Positions 6,333 to 6,995 of a DNA stretch of 6,995 bases are shown piece after piece. The notes below the pieces were generated by a model. The model searched no databases and was not told the origin of the DNA. It saw only the letters and a program-made list of their open reading frames with translations. The position numbers and the translations under genes were made by a program. The DNA is taken from positions 1 to 6,995 of the forward strand of contig JAFRMD010000037.1 of the NCBI GenBank assembly GCA_017430835.1. Direction: 5' to 3'. Each line of letters starts with the position of its first letter. Position 1 is the first letter of the stretch. The DNA comes from Methanosphaera sp. Its GTDB lineage: Archaea > Methanobacteriota > Methanobacteria > Methanobacteriales > Methanobacteriaceae.

Positions 6333-6347
6333 TTGTCGCATACCCTC
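6333..6347. repeat. Orphan IS terminal inverted repeat
   Basis: TTGTCGCATACCCTC is the reverse complement, with one mismatch in 15, of GAGGGTGTGCGACAA at 6635-6649. By the polarity seen in the other two elements (GAGGG is outermost), it closes an element lying to its left, now unrecognisable. A 9-bp hairpin (6349-6357 with 6362-6370) begins just outside it. Confidence 0.65.
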
Positions 6348-6374
6348 ATTATTGTTTGTTAAAACAATAAATGA

Positions 6375-6634
6375 ATCTCAACACGAAGTGAAAGAAAATA
6401 TTATATATCGAAAACTCTTATTATAATCTTTGTACTATTTTTCATATATTCATACAAAAGTGTGTTGATACTAACAACTTCGCAATGCTTTTCTTGAAAG
6501 TATAATTTTTATAAAACTTTATATTTATTTAATGTAAAACAAAGATTATAATATACTACTTAAGTTTCATTTTGTTATTCAACTATAATTTTTTAGTAAA
6601 TATAACCATTCAATATTTTTTTTTGGATGTGAAA
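6375..6634 (+). repeat. Long diverged repeat, copy B, cut by the IS at 6635
   Basis: Colinear with 594-849. Highlights are 33 identical bases (6524-6556), ACTATTTTTCAT, CATACAAAAGTGT, and the closing TTTTTGGAT. Its inverted arms are perfect over 14 bp: TATTATAATCTTTG (6419-6432) and CAAAGATTATAATA (6540-6553). In copy A the first ABC gene starts about 20 bp after this block; in copy B the IS begins 5 bp after it. No ABC sequence is seen next to copy B. Likely the control region of a second, lost or displaced gene. Confidence 0.75.
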
Positions 6635-6783
6635 GAGGGTGTGCGACAACTCTTGATTATTGACTAATTTTTTTACTATTTTTATCATTTAGATTTTCTT
6701 TTATTTTTATTATTGTTCTTATTTTTATTAATTATTTATTTATTAAAGTTTAATTGATTTTTTAATAGTTTTTTATAGGTATA

Positions 6784-6793
6784 TTTATATATA
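6784..6793 (+). promoter_or_regulatory. TATA box of the transposase gene
   Basis: TTTATATATA lies 53 bp before the ATG at 6846. The decayed copy keeps a similar string (ATTTATACAT on minus) at the matching place. Confidence 0.5.
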
Positions 6794-6845
6794 AACTTGT
6801 ATAAATATATTATATAGTAAAATATATTTTATGGTTTTGTTATTT

Positions 6846-6995
6846 ATGGTTTTACGTGAAGATACTATTGGTCAGACATTTTTGTTGCCTACGGATATTC
6901 GTACTTTGATTCCTGAGGATCATGTTTGTTTTTTTATTGAAAAGCTTGTGAATTGTGTGGATTTTAGTGAGATTGATTTTCAGTATGTTGATACT
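6846..6995 (+). CDS. IS1182-family transposase (DUF772 N-terminus), partial
   Basis: The first 50 residues are in the window: MVLREDTIGQTFLLPTDIRT, then a stretch with IPEDHVCFFIEKLVN and FSEIDFQY. The FLLP...IPEDH pattern is the DUF772 N-terminal domain of IS1182/IS4-like DDE transposases, which bind the element's ends and cut and join DNA; the catalytic part lies beyond the window. An in-frame ATG at 6831 would add MVLLF. I prefer 6846 because the decayed relative aligns from that point (IVLKKNNIGQ). Whether the gene is intact cannot be judged here. Confidence 0.85.
   Translation, partial: MVLREDTIGQTFLLPTDIRTLIPEDHVCFFIEKLVNCVDFSEIDFQYVDT

Larger units (their letters stand above)
6635..6995 (+). 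mobile_element. IS1182-like insertion sequence, left end (continues beyond window)
   Basis: The left end GAGGGTGTGCGACAA (6635-6649) is followed by a 196-bp T-rich leader and the transposase start. The boundary is supported because copy A, which lacks these bases, matches the DNA only up to this point, and the decayed IS at 4309-5161 matches only from this point inward. The right end and any target duplication are outside the window. Confidence 0.8.

Noticed and set aside
6333..6649. A 317-bp miniature element (MITE) bounded by TTGTCGCA and TGCGACAA
   Set aside because: The polarity of the same repeats in the two transposase-bearing elements puts GAGGG outermost, so these ends belong to elements on either side; copy A also has no such ends.

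Overview
This window is very AT-rich and looks archaeal, most likely a Methanobacteriales methanogen of the Methanosphaera/Methanobrevibacter type. The basis is inference from TATA-box-like promoters, T-tract transcript ends, a DUF308/HdeD-like membrane protein and an IS1182-type (DUF772) transposase of a style I associate with gut methanogens. Species cannot be fixed from the sequence alone. It reads as an accessory region: few genes, long non-coding stretches, insertion-sequence debris and duplicated intergenic DNA.

Layout. Positions 3-104 hold the C-terminal end of an unidentified Thr/Gln/Asn-rich protein. Directly after it is a two-repeat, one-spacer CRISPR-like unit (122-223). Next comes about 640 bp without a gene, containing a C9 run, short palindromes and, at about 594-849, copy A of a diverged long repeat. 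Copy A ends just before a two-gene operon (871-2598 and 2595-4241, overlapping by 4 bp). The operon encodes the two halves of a putative heterodimeric type IV (exporter-fold) ABC transporter.

After the operon is a decayed, internally deleted insertion sequence in minus orientation (about 4309-5161). Its transposase pseudogene (4399-4950) is recognisably related to the transposase that starts at the right edge of the window. A leftward DUF308 six-helix membrane protein gene follows (5266-5718, minus), with a clear Shine-Dalgarno and a hairpin/T-tract terminator. Between 5821 and 6347 is decayed DNA that includes a possible start relic of a family-2 glycosyltransferase and an orphan IS terminal repeat (6333-6347). 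Copy B of the long repeat (about 6375-6634) comes next and is cut off exactly at the left end of an IS1182-like element (6635 onward). That element's transposase begins at 6846 and runs out of the window.

The most unusual point is the ABC pair. Both subunits keep a perfect Walker A, yet both replace the Q-loop Gln with Glu, the Walker B catalytic Glu with Asn, and the switch His with Asp. Ordinary heterodimeric exporters degrade one site only; here both are altered in the same way. A second point is that the whole upstream region of this operon (copy A) has a conserved copy (B) next to an IS insertion point, which suggests a second locus under the same control that was lost or displaced.
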